Source: Paenibacillus vietnamensis (GTDB taxonomy: Bacteria > Bacillota > Bacilli > Paenibacillales > Paenibacillaceae). Taken from it: a stretch of DNA of 64,000 nt. The stretch lies in assembly GCF_020169515.1 (NCBI RefSeq), contig NZ_JAHMHW010000003.1:1-64000 (forward strand), read 5' to 3'. Every line of letters begins with the position of its first letter. Within the stretch, counting starts at the first letter, position 1. Shown here piece by piece: positions 17,786 to 27,267 of the stretch. Made by a program: the position numbers and the translations under genes. Under the pieces are notes generated by a model. The model worked only from the letters and a program-made list of their open reading frames with translations. It was not told where the DNA came from and searched no databases.

Positions 17786-20700
17786 TTACTGCAAAATAAT
17801 AGAGTCTACATTCCAGCCCGAATCTCCGGCATCATGCTGGAGCTTCAATGTCGCGCCTGCAGGGATATTAACCGGTACGGTCACGCTAGTGTAGGCACCA
17901 TTCCACCGGCCATTCCCGGTGAAGTTGATGGTCTTTGTCTTAACCACATTCACGTACATACTATACGTACCCGAGTTAATGGAAGCATATTTCACAGTAA
18001 GGCTGGTTGCAGCAGGAACATTGTTGAACTGAATGGCATTGCCATTCACATGAAGATACTCAACCGCTTGACCGCCTGACGCTGAGGAGTCATTGTAGAC
18101 AGAAGCGAATCCCAGCCTAGTCGCCGTTTCCGCTTCAATTGGCGCAGGAGAAACCCGAATATGGTCAAGGTTAATGATTCCCGTATCGCCATTGTCATAT
18201 TGATAAGCGATCGTATTGACGCCTGCATTTAATGTCACCGTTTCCGTTTGATTGCTCCATGTATCCCAGTTCGCAAGCAAAGGCAAGCTTGTCTGCTTGA
18301 TTTTCGTTCCATTCACAATAAGACTCACTGAAGCCGGGTTGAAAGCGGCATTGCCGTAACGTGCGGTTACTTTGTAGTTCCCTGCAGCCGGAACGTTAAC
18401 GGTAAAAGTCGCTTTCCCTCCAAAGTTCCAGAATCCATCCAGAAAGCCGCTGCCCGTGTATCCTGGATGATTGGTATTCACCTTAACCCCGCCAGACAGC
18501 TCCGCTTGTTCGGCTTCAAGCTGAATGGCTGTTCCATTCGAGTGGGACAACATCGCAACCAAGAAGGTTAGGGGCGAGTTGTAATTCAAGGCTTGCTCAT
18601 TCGTTTCCCAGTCGATAGAAGAACTGTTGTAAGCCTTGCCGCTGAAGGTATAGCGTCCGTTGTTGTTCGGACCGCCAGGCATGTAACCGCTAGGCATCTC
18701 CAAGTTAAAGTCTCCGTTATAAATTTCATGAATCGTTTTTGCCACACGACGTTCTCCGTGCCCGGTAATATAGCTCAACTGAAGCGGATTAATTCCAAGC
18801 AGATAGTTCAGATTGTCAGCGGCTATCTTAAGATCATCCTCATTAAACAGACCGAGAAGGCGGCTGCCGATCGCGAGGCCAACCGGAACGCCGGCATTAT
18901 TGGAGTTCGCTCCCCAATAAAAATCATCCTGGGTTGCATTCCCCCACACCGTTTTATTCCTATTGGCGTTGATGAGAATGTCACGCCATTGTACGAATTT
19001 ATCGGTAAACCATGTCTTGACTGCGGCGTTCGGCTGATTCCCCATCATATAATGGTAGAATCCCATTCTATGCAAGGAGCCGATATTGTGCGAGAACGCT
19101 TCATCCTCGAAAATAGAACTGTACTCCAAATAATGAGCGACAACGTAATCGTTATACACTTGCCCTCCAGTTGCCCGGTACAGCGTCGCCGCCGCATAGA
19201 AGCGATCGTTCGCATCGCTGCTGGAGTTATAGGGACCATCCGGCTGCGGGATGAATTCCGGATGCTGCTCCAGATACTCCCATCCGCGTAGAGCCGCAGC
19301 CTTTAACGTATCGGCGTATGCCTCCAGCCCCGGAACATCCTTCATGACGATATACGCATGAGCCAGAGCGCCAACTGCAGCGCCGGTGTGGAACGTCGGT
19401 ATGAGTCTATTATTTGCCGTTCCATCCTCGATATAGCGATCAGGTGAATGCTCTCGATTGACGAAAGCATAGAAGCCTCCTGTGGCCTCGTCCTGCATTT
19501 TAAGTATAAAATCCGTTTCAACCATGACCTCGTCAAGCAGATCCGGGATGCCGTTTCCGCTTTCCGGGATATTGAGCGAATGGTCCTGGAATTGGCCTGG
19601 AAAGCTCTCGTATGCCCAGAGGAGATCGGAGATGGCTGTCGCTCCCACTGTCACATATTTACCCAAGTCGCCGGCATCCCACCATCCGCCGGAAACATCC
19701 TTCGTGACCGACGGATTGGATGAGAACGGAAGGTTCTGATCTTCCTTTCGATCGCCGGTCCTGGCGAAAATCCCTGCGTGTTCCGCTAATAGATCTTCAT
19801 TTGCGCGCTGGAAGTAGAAGAACTTCTGCACATCTTTCAAGAGAGTACTGTAAATGCTGCCATCGCCGATCTGGAAGGAAACAGAAGGCTCCGAGACCCC
19901 ATCAACAGTCAGCATATATTCGCCTGATGCGGTTAAGCCGGAGAAGTCCGCCTTCAGCACCTTCTCCCCGGAGGGCGCATCATACGCTGAGACCAAGGAT
20001 AGTTCGCCGGAGTAGGCAATGCTCCTATCCGATGCTTTTCTCACCTGAAAAGGAGTTCCGGGCATTGCGGTCAGCTCGTTGTAATAGCCGCTCACCAGCG
20101 CGTATTTCTCGCCGCCCAGAATATAACCGACCTGATTGACCTTGATCGGGGCGTAACTTGCCGCATTGTCCGGCGACTTGATGACGATGTTGCTGAGCCA
20201 TAATGTCGCCGGGAAGTTATCCCCTTTAAATCTCAGCAATTGCACGCTGGATTCGTCGAAAATGCTATTGACATTCATGATGCTCTTCAACGGAATGGAA
20301 TAATGCTTCCACCCAGTCGTAAGGCTCTCCGGAATGGAAATGTAAGTTTCCTCAGAGGTTTGATGCGGATGCTCATCATTATCCTTATAAAACTCTCCGC
20401 CTACCATCCTTTCCGTAACAACGTCCAAGAAGCCCACGGAGAAGGTTTCGCCACTGACCGCTCCGACCGCATCAAACTCCAATGTGCCATTTTCGTAATA
20501 CGGACTCATATCCAAGGTTTGCCAACCGTTGAGAATATAGCTGGCCCCCCAGGATTCAGTGTTGGCAAACTTCTTCGCCGCCTTGCCCAAATAAGTTTCA
20601 TCGGTTGTCTCGTTGCCGTGGCCATATCCATAATCATTGATCACGAGATCCTTTAGCTTGTTCCAATCCGCGCCACCGGGAGGCAGATAAGGATCCTCGT

Positions 20701-20806
20701 CGGCAGCTGTGGCGGGAAGCGCGCACAGCATCAGCACCAGTGAAACGGACATACATAAGGAAATGATTTGTTTGATGATGCGAAGCGGCTTTTTCTCTGT
20801 TCTCAT
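17786..20806 (-). CDS. Secreted GH9 endoglucanase with two C-terminal CBM6/35-type domains
   Basis: 1006 residues starting at an ATG nine bases after AAAAGGAG. A signal peptide (about 1-34, SLVLMLCALPATAA) is followed by the same CBM-like sandwich, CelD Ig domain (about 222-305) and GH9 domain as in the neighbouring GH9-GH5 gene. The catalytic motif GGWWDAGDLGKY lies near 374 and NEQALNYNSP near 735. After that the two proteins differ: here a CBM35/6-like domain (about 760-890, IQLEAEQAELSGG) and a second one (about 895-1006, ending WNVDSIILQ) replace GH5 and the SLH anchor, so this form should be freely secreted. DNA identity in the GH9 region is very high (for example 16457-16560 against 19717-19820), showing a tandem duplication. 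It has its own module A promoter and cre box. Confidence 0.92.
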   Translation of the reverse strand: MRTEKKPLRIIKQIISLCMSVSLVLMLCALPATAADEDPYLPPGGADWNKLKDLVINDYGYGHGNETTDETYLGKAAKKFANTESWGASYILNGWQTLDMSPYYENGTLEFDAVGAVSGETFSVGFLDVVTERMVGGEFYKDNDEHPHQTSEETYISIPESLTTGWKHYSIPLKSIMNVNSIFDESSVQLLRFKGDNFPATLWLSNIVIKSPDNAASYAPIKVNQVGYILGGEKYALVSGYYNELTAMPGTPFQVRKASDRSIAYSGELSLVSAYDAPSGEKVLKADFSGLTASGEYMLTVDGVSEPSVSFQIGDGSIYSTLLKDVQKFFYFQRANEDLLAEHAGIFARTGDRKEDQNLPFSSNPSVTKDVSGGWWDAGDLGKYVTVGATAISDLLWAYESFPGQFQDHSLNIPESGNGIPDLLDEVMVETDFILKMQDEATGGFYAFVNREHSPDRYIEDGTANNRLIPTFHTGAAVGALAHAYIVMKDVPGLEAYADTLKAAALRGWEYLEQHPEFIPQPDGPYNSSSDANDRFYAAATLYRATGGQVYNDYVVAHYLEYSSIFEDEAFSHNIGSLHRMGFYHYMMGNQPNAAVKTWFTDKFVQWRDILINANRNKTVWGNATQDDFYWGANSNNAGVPVGLAIGSRLLGLFNEDDLKIAADNLNYLLGINPLQLSYITGHGERRVAKTIHEIYNGDFNLEMPSGYMPGGPNNNGRYTFSGKAYNSSSIDWETNEQALNYNSPLTFLVAMLSHSNGTAIQLEAEQAELSGGVKVNTNHPGYTGSGFLDGFWNFGGKATFTVNVPAAGNYKVTARYGNAAFNPASVSLIVNGTKIKQTSLPLLANWDTWSNQTETVTLNAGVNTIAYQYDNGDTGIINLDHIRVSPAPIEAETATRLGFASVYNDSSASGGQAVEYLHVNGNAIQFNNVPAATSLTVKYASINSGTYSMYVNVVKTKTINFTGNGRWNGAYTSVTVPVNIPAGATLKLQHDAGDSGWNVDSIILQ

Positions 20807-20838
20807 CTTTATAGTCTCCTTTTTTAATCTTGGTTTCG

Positions 20839-20852
20839 TGAAAGCGCATACA
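20839..20852. promoter_or_regulatory. cre box
   Basis: TGAAAGCGCATACA fits TGNAANCGNWNNCW and lies 18 bases downstream of the -10 of copy 5, before the GH9 gene. Confidence 0.65.
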
Positions 20853-20870
20853 TTTATACTTGCAAGATTG

Positions 20871-20930
20871 ATTATATTATACTACTTGATAGTAAACCTT
20901 AATTTTCATGTCAGGAAATAGTATGAATCG
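20871..20930 (-). promoter_or_regulatory. Module A promoter element, copy 5
   Basis: TGACATGAAAATTAAGG ends with AAGG (complement of 20897-20900). After 20 bases comes TATAAT (20871-20876). A CATACTATTTC flank lies upstream, as in copy 1. It drives the GH9 gene. Confidence 0.75.
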
Positions 20931-20943
20931 GACACGCAAGATC

Positions 20944-20991
20944 AAAAAATGAGAATAGCGGTGCAAGGATAGTCTCCCTAGCACCGCTATT
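20944..20991 (-). terminator. Rho-independent terminator of the AraC gene
   Basis: AATAGCGGTGC (20954-20964) pairs perfectly with GCACCGCTATT (20981-20991), and on the minus strand ATTTTTT follows (20944-20950). It insulates the GH9 promoter from the AraC gene. A weaker T-run on the other side would allow plus-strand termination too. Confidence 0.85.
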
Positions 20992-21071
20992 ATTAGTTTT
21001 TGACAGGTTTTCGATCAAGGCAGGCTGTCCTTTAAGTTTGTGATGCGGGAGTATTCACATCATATTTACTA

Positions 21072-21944
21072 TTACAGTACCACCCTTCGTCCGTTTCTTT
21101 CGTGTTGATAAGATATCCGGCTCAATCTGTAAGCCTTGGGTGATTGCCCATAAGCACGAGTAAACTGACGGGTGAAATAATTACTGTCGTTAAACCCGCA
21201 TTCGCCGGATATCTCCGAAATGGAGAGGTCAGTCTGAGTTAATAACGAACATGCGCGCTCCAATCGGATCGTCTGCAGATAAGAAATCGGCGTCATTTGA
21301 TAATAGGTTTGGAAGATCCTGTTCAAGTGCCGGGCCGAAATGTCCGTTTGGGCTGCGATCTTCTCGATAGTAAGCGGCTCGTTATAATGATCTTCGATAT
21401 AGGAGATCACATTCGTCAGATACATCTGATTTCTCGTCATCCCCTTCTCCGTAATGTCATACTGTCTGGACAAATTGACCACAAGCGACAAAAATTGAGA
21501 AATCAGCATTGCCTGGTACCCCTTAAGCTTCCTCTTATGTTCATCGATCATGGCTGAGATCAGCGATAAGACATATTTAAAGCTGGAAATGGATAAACTT
21601 AGCTTGCTGCTATAAGCATGCAAAATGCGATATTCACTTGAAGTCCGCAAATCCTGAGCGGCTGACGGCAGTATATCGTGACGGTACATAATATTGCAAA
21701 TCTTAAAATTATTCGGATTCTTGTATGCATGGCCGGTCCCTTCATTCAAGACAATTACATCGCCCTTCTTAATGAAGAAGCTTTCGCTATTGACGATATG
21801 CGTGGCATTCCCTTCTAACACAATCACCATTTCAGTGAAGCCGTTATGCTTGTGTAGGTCTGTGTCCTCGTCGTGCCCGCCGTATTGGATAAAGAATGGG
21901 AAAGCCTCGTCCTTCGTAAACCATTCCAAATTAACGATCTTCAT
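21072..21944 (-). CDS. AraC-family transcriptional regulator with N-terminal cupin domain
   Basis: 290 residues starting at an ATG six bases after GGGAGGGTG. Residues about 1-110 form an AraC-type cupin ligand-binding fold (LHKHNGFTEMVIVLEG, then KKGDVIVLNEGTGHAY). The last 100 residues carry two helix-turn-helix motifs (IEKIAAQTDISARHLNRIF and ISEISGECGFNDSNYFTRQF, ending SPKAYR). Such proteins are usually cytoplasmic, sugar-responsive activators. It is divergent from the two-component operon and sits between that operon and the GH9 genes, so it is a candidate regulator of the module A promoters alongside YesN; the sequence alone cannot decide between them. Confidence 0.9.
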   Translation of the reverse strand: MKIVNLEWFTKDEAFPFFIQYGGHDEDTDLHKHNGFTEMVIVLEGNATHIVNSESFFIKKGDVIVLNEGTGHAYKNPNNFKICNIMYRHDILPSAAQDLRTSSEYRILHAYSSKLSLSISSFKYVLSLISAMIDEHKRKLKGYQAMLISQFLSLVVNLSRQYDITEKGMTRNQMYLTNVISYIEDHYNEPLTIEKIAAQTDISARHLNRIFQTYYQMTPISYLQTIRLERACSLLTQTDLSISEISGECGFNDSNYFTRQFTRAYGQSPKAYRLSRISYQHERNGRRVVL

Positions 21945-22173
21945 AATGTCACCCTCCCCTACCCAGACTCCCGTTAGGGAGTTCTTATAATTAGCCGATT
22001 ATTATTCTTCTTTAGAATAGCGGAATAAACAATCTAGCTAGGAGTGAGGGTTGTTTCGACATTTAGAGCTTTGGATGGAGGTTATCAAACAAAATTCTTA
22101 CCTTGAGCAACCGTTTTCTACCCTTTCAGCATCAAAGAAACCGAGTAAAGCTATCGTAGGAATATCCTTTTCA

Positions 22174-22203
22174 TTGAATACGCACTCCATCTAATGTTAT
22201 AAT
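22174..22203 (+). promoter_or_regulatory. Sigma-A promoter of the two-component operon
   Basis: TTGAAT (22174-22179) and TATAAT (22198-22203) are separated by 18 bases, about 50 bases before the sensor kinase start. No module A element or cre box is present in the 21945-22253 gap, so the operon looks constitutive. The divergent AraC promoter was not resolved. Confidence 0.7.
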
Positions 22204-22253
22204 TTAATACGCTTACAATGAAGCATTCTCCTATGATTCCCGAAAGTGAGTAG

Positions 22254-24029
22254 ATGCATAAGATGCCCGGATATCCCGTCAAACACGGTCGCATAGCCGT
22301 ACGATCACTGCGGCGTACCCTTGTCATCTACCTGATGCTCGGCTGCCTTCTTCCGCTCGTTCTTGTCGGTATCCTTACCTACTCTTCCATATATTCTATT
22401 CTCTCGAACAAGATCAAAGGCGGAATCAGCGCTACCCTGATGCAGGAGGCCGCCAACCTCGAAAACGCTGTCATCAACCTGGATTTAGCATCCAAGCAGT
22501 TTGCGCTGGACGATCAGATCTCGAACGAGGTATCGGACTATCTGTCATTGAAGGATAACCAGCTTTATAACAAAGCCCAAATTATGGCCTCCATTAAGGA
22601 GAAGATGAATCTGGCCACCTTCACCAACCCTTATCTGGGCTTGACCGCCTATCTGGAGCTTGGGGAGCCCGGGAATGCCGAGTCGGTTCTCTTCACCAAT
22701 CTGAACATCGGCAAGACCTTCAGCAGCAGTACACTGCCTGAATTCATCCGTTACAACGGGGCGGATTATTTCGGCCCCCATCCGACCCAATACGGCAGCA
22801 GGAGCAGCTTGGTCCTATCTGCTATGCGCGCCGTCAGCGATCCAGGCAACCGTCCCTTGTTCATCTATATGGAGACCCATTACAGTCTTATAGATAATAT
22901 TTTGAACAAGCAATCTTACGGCATGAAGGTATCGCATGTCCTTGTCAACGGGAACAATCAGACAGTCTATGTTGAGGACCCGGAGCTGCCTCAGAATATA
23001 AGAGATGCCATCAGTCAAAATAAAATCGGTGACTACCAGTTCCTCTCGTCCCGCCATTTGTTCCGCTACGCCAGCAGCCAAGGCTGGCAGCTTATTGGAG
23101 TTGTCCATAATTCCACCTTCAACAGCGAAATTGTGGACTGGCTTAGGAACATGATCCTTGTGGCTCTGTCCACCCTGGTCTTCGCTGTGCTGTTGGCCTG
23201 GCTTATCTGGAGACACATAAACCGGCCACTGCGTAAGGTCAATGTGGAGATCGTCCGCATGGTCGAGAACCGCTCCAGTCAGGTCTCGTACACGAATGTC
23301 CAGGAGTTCAACTTCGTCCTCGAGAACTTCCAGGAGATGAAGGATCAGATCAACCGAATGATTCACACGGTGGAAACCAACGAGAAGGAGAAGGGCCGGT
23401 TCGAGGTGGAAAAGCTGCTTAGTCAGATCAATCCCCACTTTCTTCACAATACCTTGAATACGGTCCAATGGCTGGCCCGGATGAATGGCCAGCAGGACAT
23501 CGACAAGCTGGTCACTCTCTTGATCAAGGTCCTTCACTACAACCTCGGCAAAAAAAGCCTGATCGTTACTGTAGCCGACGAAATCGACGCGTTGCGCAAC
23601 TATATGGATCTGCAGCGCATACGGTATGATTGTGAATTCCATTACTCGCTGGACTCGGATGACGAAGCCCTTCATGTGGCGGTTCCCCGGTTCCTCCTGC
23701 AGCCGTTGGTGGAGAACGCTATCTATCATGGGACCGGTGACCAGGGCGGAAAGGTCGCTGTCACGATCCGGATCAAAGACGATAGTTGGGTGACGCTCCG
23801 GGTGGAGGACAACGGAACGGGGATGGATCAGGAGACGGCGGATCGGCTCCTTACGGATGATGAAGCGGGCAGGAAGCGGGGATTGGGCATCGGACTGTCC
23901 TATGTGCATCGGATGTTGAAGCGTTATTATGGCGATCAGATGAAGCTTGGCATAGTGAGCGAGCAGAATGTCGGAACGGTCATTACCATTCAGATACCCA
24001 TAAGAAGGATGGAGGAATTCGATGATTAA
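22254..24029 (+). CDS. YesM-type sensor histidine kinase
   Basis: 591 residues. The start at 22254 follows a weak AGTGAG site; an ATG three codons later is an alternative. A membrane segment (about 17-38), an extracellular sensing domain of about 255 residues, and a second membrane segment (about 298-318) precede a HAMP-like linker. The His_kinase domain reads LLSQINPHFLHNTLNTVQWL, with H395 as the phosphoacceptor. The ATPase domain has QPLVENAIYHG (N box), DNGTGM (G1) and GLGIGLSYVHRML (G2). It should phosphorylate the response regulator whose start overlaps its stop by 8 bases. YesM-type kinases typically sense oligosaccharides, often with a binding protein, and one is encoded two genes downstream. 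Confidence 0.93.
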   Translation: MHKMPGYPVKHGRIAVRSLRRTLVIYLMLGCLLPLVLVGILTYSSIYSILSNKIKGGISATLMQEAANLENAVINLDLASKQFALDDQISNEVSDYLSLKDNQLYNKAQIMASIKEKMNLATFTNPYLGLTAYLELGEPGNAESVLFTNLNIGKTFSSSTLPEFIRYNGADYFGPHPTQYGSRSSLVLSAMRAVSDPGNRPLFIYMETHYSLIDNILNKQSYGMKVSHVLVNGNNQTVYVEDPELPQNIRDAISQNKIGDYQFLSSRHLFRYASSQGWQLIGVVHNSTFNSEIVDWLRNMILVALSTLVFAVLLAWLIWRHINRPLRKVNVEIVRMVENRSSQVSYTNVQEFNFVLENFQEMKDQINRMIHTVETNEKEKGRFEVEKLLSQINPHFLHNTLNTVQWLARMNGQQDIDKLVTLLIKVLHYNLGKKSLIVTVADEIDALRNYMDLQRIRYDCEFHYSLDSDDEALHVAVPRFLLQPLVENAIYHGTGDQGGKVAVTIRIKDDSWVTLRVEDNGTGMDQETADRLLTDDEAGRKRGLGIGLSYVHRMLKRYYGDQMKLGIVSEQNVGTVITIQIPIRRMEEFDD

Positions 24030-25434
24030 AGCCGTTATAGTGGATGACGAGAAGCTGGTTCGCAAAGGGTTAATCTCCATGATCAACTGGTCGGCCTTAG
24101 GCATTGCCATCGTTGGGGAAGCAGCAGACGGTCCCTCCGCATTGAAGCTACTCCGGTCCACGCCGGTCGACCTGCTGTTCACGGATATCACAATGCCCGG
24201 AATGTCCGGCCTGGAGTTGATCCGGCAGACCCGGCTGCAATTCCCCCATGTTCGCTCAGTCGTACTGACCTGTCATCATGAATTCGATTATATTCAAGAA
24301 GCTCTGCGGCTCGGTGTGATCGATTACATCGTGAAGACGCTATTGGAAATGGAAAATGCGGACGACACCATCGCCCGAATCATCGAACGGTACCGTTGGG
24401 AGGAAGCCATTCGGGCGAGCACTTCAAACGGTTCCGCCGGAAGGATCATGCCGGCCTCCTCCGCCCTGGTCTTCCGTCCCTTGCTGCCGGAATCAGAGAA
24501 GAGTGAGTTGTTCGCTCTGTCTCCCGTACGGAACAATCCGTTCTTCGAGTGGGAGGAGGGTGGCATAGTGCCGCTGGTCCATCCCATGCCATCGGACGGA
24601 TTGGTTAGGGAGCTGACCCGTACGATAAGAGCACGGTGGGAGATTACGCTGATTACGGGTCTCCAAGATGTTCCCCTGGAAGAGGTCAAGGAGACGGTGC
24701 GGCTGCATCTGAAGAACGCCCTGTTCTATCACAGCCAGTCCGGAACATTGGCCCAATTGGCCTACGGGAAGCTGATCGACTCTTCCCCCTCCCGTTCCGG
24801 GAATGACTCGGCTTCGGAGGAGGAGTGGCTGAACCGGCATCAGGACCTGCGCTGGGCCTTCTGCACAGAGGATTGGAGCCGCCTGATCGGCGAGGTGGAG
24901 GAACGCCGTCCTGGAGCAGACCTGCTGTTGGCGTTCGGCGAAGCCCTGTGCAGAGATTGGAAAGGCAGCTTATTCGACCAGACGGAAGCGGAGCATCTGC
25001 TCGAAGCCTCCCGCTCGTGTCGGAATTGGTCGGATTGGATGGTCTGGCTTAGACGGATCTCGGATCTTGCGAAGCGACGGATGCTGGATATGTCCCTATC
25101 CAAAGAGGTCATCCTATGCTTGATCCGGGCCATGATCTATATGAGACTCCATGCATACGATAAGATAAACCAGGCCGATGTAGCCGAACATGTGAACATG
25201 AGCCGCAGCTACTTCAGCCAATGCTTCTCCCGTTTCACCGGACAGCCTTTCAAGGACGTGCTGCGCATGATGCGGATGAAACGGGCCAAGGATTATCTGT
25301 TGGAGAGCGATACCCCGGTCTATGAGATCGCCATGTCCGTCGGCTTCGAGGATGACAAGTACTTCAGCAAGCTGTTCAGGGATCTGTTCGGCAAGTACCC
25401 CACTGAGTTTCGGATGGACGGGAAACCATTCTGA
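24022..25434 (+). CDS. YesN-type response regulator (receiver plus AraC DNA-binding domain)
   Basis: 470 residues; the ATG lies six bases after GGAGG. The receiver domain (about 1-120) has acidic VDDEK at 8-12, phosphorylation site D55 in LLFTDITMPG, and the conserved Lys in YIVKTL. A middle region of about 230 residues is typical of YesN proteins but poorly conserved. The C-terminal 100 residues hold two helix-turn-helix motifs (NQADVAEHVNMSRSYFSQCF and YEIAMSVGFEDDKYFSKLF). Phosphorylated YesN activates transcription near -35, which suits the module A promoter boxes. The gene is co-transcribed with the kinase and the downstream lipoprotein gene. Confidence 0.93.
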   Translation: MIKAVIVDDEKLVRKGLISMINWSALGIAIVGEAADGPSALKLLRSTPVDLLFTDITMPGMSGLELIRQTRLQFPHVRSVVLTCHHEFDYIQEALRLGVIDYIVKTLLEMENADDTIARIIERYRWEEAIRASTSNGSAGRIMPASSALVFRPLLPESEKSELFALSPVRNNPFFEWEEGGIVPLVHPMPSDGLVRELTRTIRARWEITLITGLQDVPLEEVKETVRLHLKNALFYHSQSGTLAQLAYGKLIDSSPSRSGNDSASEEEWLNRHQDLRWAFCTEDWSRLIGEVEERRPGADLLLAFGEALCRDWKGSLFDQTEAEHLLEASRSCRNWSDWMVWLRRISDLAKRRMLDMSLSKEVILCLIRAMIYMRLHAYDKINQADVAEHVNMSRSYFSQCFSRFTGQPFKDVLRMMRMKRAKDYLLESDTPVYEIAMSVGFEDDKYFSKLFRDLFGKYPTEFRMDGKPF

Positions 25435-25459
25435 ATAAGTTGTCGGGAGGAGAGTTCAA

Positions 25460-27094
25460 GTGAAAAGGCGTTGGTTTATTCTTATTTGCTTGCTTACCCT
25501 ATTCATAAACGCATGTACAAACCACGCCGGGAATCCTCAGGATTCCTCCATTGACGCTGCGGCGGGGGAGCTTGCCTTCAGCAGAATGGTTGAACCGGTC
25601 ACCCTGCGGGTTGGCATGCCGATCCCGGCGACCCTCAATAACCCGGTTGTCCGGTATATCGAAGAGTTGTCCAACGTCAAGGTCGTTCCCTCTTGGGAAG
25701 CGGAAGGGGCGGATTCCTATAATCAAATGGTCGAGCTGGCCATTGCCAGCAAAGATCTGCCGGACGCCATGATCGTAAACCGGAGCCAGCTTCGCAAGTT
25801 GATGGAGATGGACATGATCCAGGACCTGGACGCTGTCTATGAAACCTACGCTTCCAAGCTGGTTAAGGACATCTATGCTTCGGCGAACAATACCGCCCTG
25901 CAGGCATCCAGCATCGACGGCAAGCTCTATGGGCTGCCCAATGCGACCTTTGAATCCGATTCTCATTCCTTGCTCTGGGTACGCCAGGATTGGCTTGACA
26001 AGCTGCACCTTCCGACTCCCCGGACCTTGACCGATGTGGAGCAAATCGCCCAGGCTTTCATCAACATGGATCCTGACGGAGACGGGAAGGATAATACGAT
26101 AGGACTGTGCGGCTATCGGAATATCGTCTACGGCAAGCATCCTGCGGTGTGCGGCTTTGACTCCATCTTCCACGCGTTCGGGGCTTTCCCGAAAAATTGG
26201 ATCAAGGACTCCACAGGACGGATCCTCTATGGTTCCATCATGCCGGAGAACAAAAAGGCACTTTCCATGCTGGCGGATTGGTATAGGCAGGGACTCATCG
26301 ATAATCGATTCGCCCTCAACAAGAATACCCATGAACCGATCGAATCGCACAAGACTGGACTGTTTTTCGGACCATGGTGGGCGCCTTATTGGCCATTGGG
26401 AGACTTCAACAGCATTGATCCGAGCGCCGATTGGAAAGCCTATCCGGTTCCCCTGAATGAGGATGGCAATTTCGTAACCCATATCGCTCCTGTCATGAAC
26501 AGCTATCTGGTCGTGCGCAAGGGATACCCGCATCCTGAAGCCGTCGTCAAGGTTCTGAACATCGAAACCCGGCTGAATCGGAAGCAGGATCCCAATAAAG
26601 AAAAAGTAAAAAAACTGGAGGACGAGCTCCTCCGTGACGGGATTCAGTTGCGCAATTACTTCCCGATTGATCACCTCTTGGACTTCACTGATGCCATCGA
26701 GAAGCGATACATGGATGTCGAAAGTGTCCTCCAGGGTAAGAAGGATCCTGCTTCACTCGATGTAGAGTCGAAGCTCGTCTACGAAAGTATCGTTCAGGAG
26801 AGGGCTCACCCCAAGAGCAGCGTCTACAATAGTATAACAGCCTTGGCCTTCCAAACCGGCGTGAAGGCGCTGGTCACTACCCCAATGGTCAAAGTCCGGG
26901 GCGTATTCTACGACACGACAGATTCCATGCCCAATTACTGGGGTGAATTGGAGAAATTAGAAAACGATACCTTCCTCAAGATTGTCATGGGCGAGCTTCC
27001 GGTGGAAGCCTTCGACGATTACGTCAAGACCTGGTTGGATTCCGGCGGCGGCACGATCACCGACGAGGTGAAGTACGATGTAACGGGGAAGTAA
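25460..27094 (+). CDS. Solute-binding lipoprotein in the two-component operon
   Basis: 544 residues; the ATG at 25460 follows GGGAGGAG. Lipobox INAC puts the lipidated Cys at 19. It belongs to the LplA/YtcQ type of oligosaccharide-binding proteins: a DPDGDGKDNT calcium-like loop, a GKLYGLPNATFESDSHSLLW stretch and a VLNIETRLNR segment. No permease genes accompany it. It sits 25 bases after the response-regulator stop in the same operon, so it more likely presents ligand to the kinase than feeds a dedicated channel; alternatively it shares the permeases encoded at 29143-31038. Its sequence is only distantly similar to the other binding proteins in this window. Confidence 0.9.
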   Translation: MKRRWFILICLLTLFINACTNHAGNPQDSSIDAAAGELAFSRMVEPVTLRVGMPIPATLNNPVVRYIEELSNVKVVPSWEAEGADSYNQMVELAIASKDLPDAMIVNRSQLRKLMEMDMIQDLDAVYETYASKLVKDIYASANNTALQASSIDGKLYGLPNATFESDSHSLLWVRQDWLDKLHLPTPRTLTDVEQIAQAFINMDPDGDGKDNTIGLCGYRNIVYGKHPAVCGFDSIFHAFGAFPKNWIKDSTGRILYGSIMPENKKALSMLADWYRQGLIDNRFALNKNTHEPIESHKTGLFFGPWWAPYWPLGDFNSIDPSADWKAYPVPLNEDGNFVTHIAPVMNSYLVVRKGYPHPEAVVKVLNIETRLNRKQDPNKEKVKKLEDELLRDGIQLRNYFPIDHLLDFTDAIEKRYMDVESVLQGKKDPASLDVESKLVYESIVQERAHPKSSVYNSITALAFQTGVKALVTTPMVKVRGVFYDTTDSMPNYWGELEKLENDTFLKIVMGELPVEAFDDYVKTWLDSGGGTITDEVKYDVTGK

Positions 27095-27219
27095 GGAGAA
27101 GCTGCAAAAAGTAACAGCTCAGTGGCATATTCCCTCCTTAAGCGCTCCCCCACCCTCTTGCCGCAGCTTTTCGGGAACCGTAACTATTTGTATTTCAGGC
27201 GTCTGGCTTAGATAAAAAA

Positions 27220-27250
27220 AATTCCGCGAGCTTATGACGCTCGCGGAATT
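27220..27250 (-). terminator. Rho-independent terminator of importer 2
   Basis: AATTCCGCGAGC (27220-27231) pairs perfectly with GCTCGCGGAATT (27239-27250) around a 7-base loop. On the minus strand a TTTTTTT run follows. It ends the 27268-31038 operon and probably also stops plus-strand transcripts of the two-component operon. Confidence 0.9.
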
Positions 27251-27267
27251 TGATCTTTACCGGACCA

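Noticed and set aside
22815..24191. 458-codon minus-strand frame opposite the sensor kinase gene
   Set aside because: The plus strand encodes a complete kinase with all motifs; the opposite frame has no family features.
25499..26674. 391-codon minus-strand frame opposite the binding-protein gene
   Set aside because: It is a shadow of the plus-strand lipoprotein, which has lipobox, ribosome binding site and family motifs.
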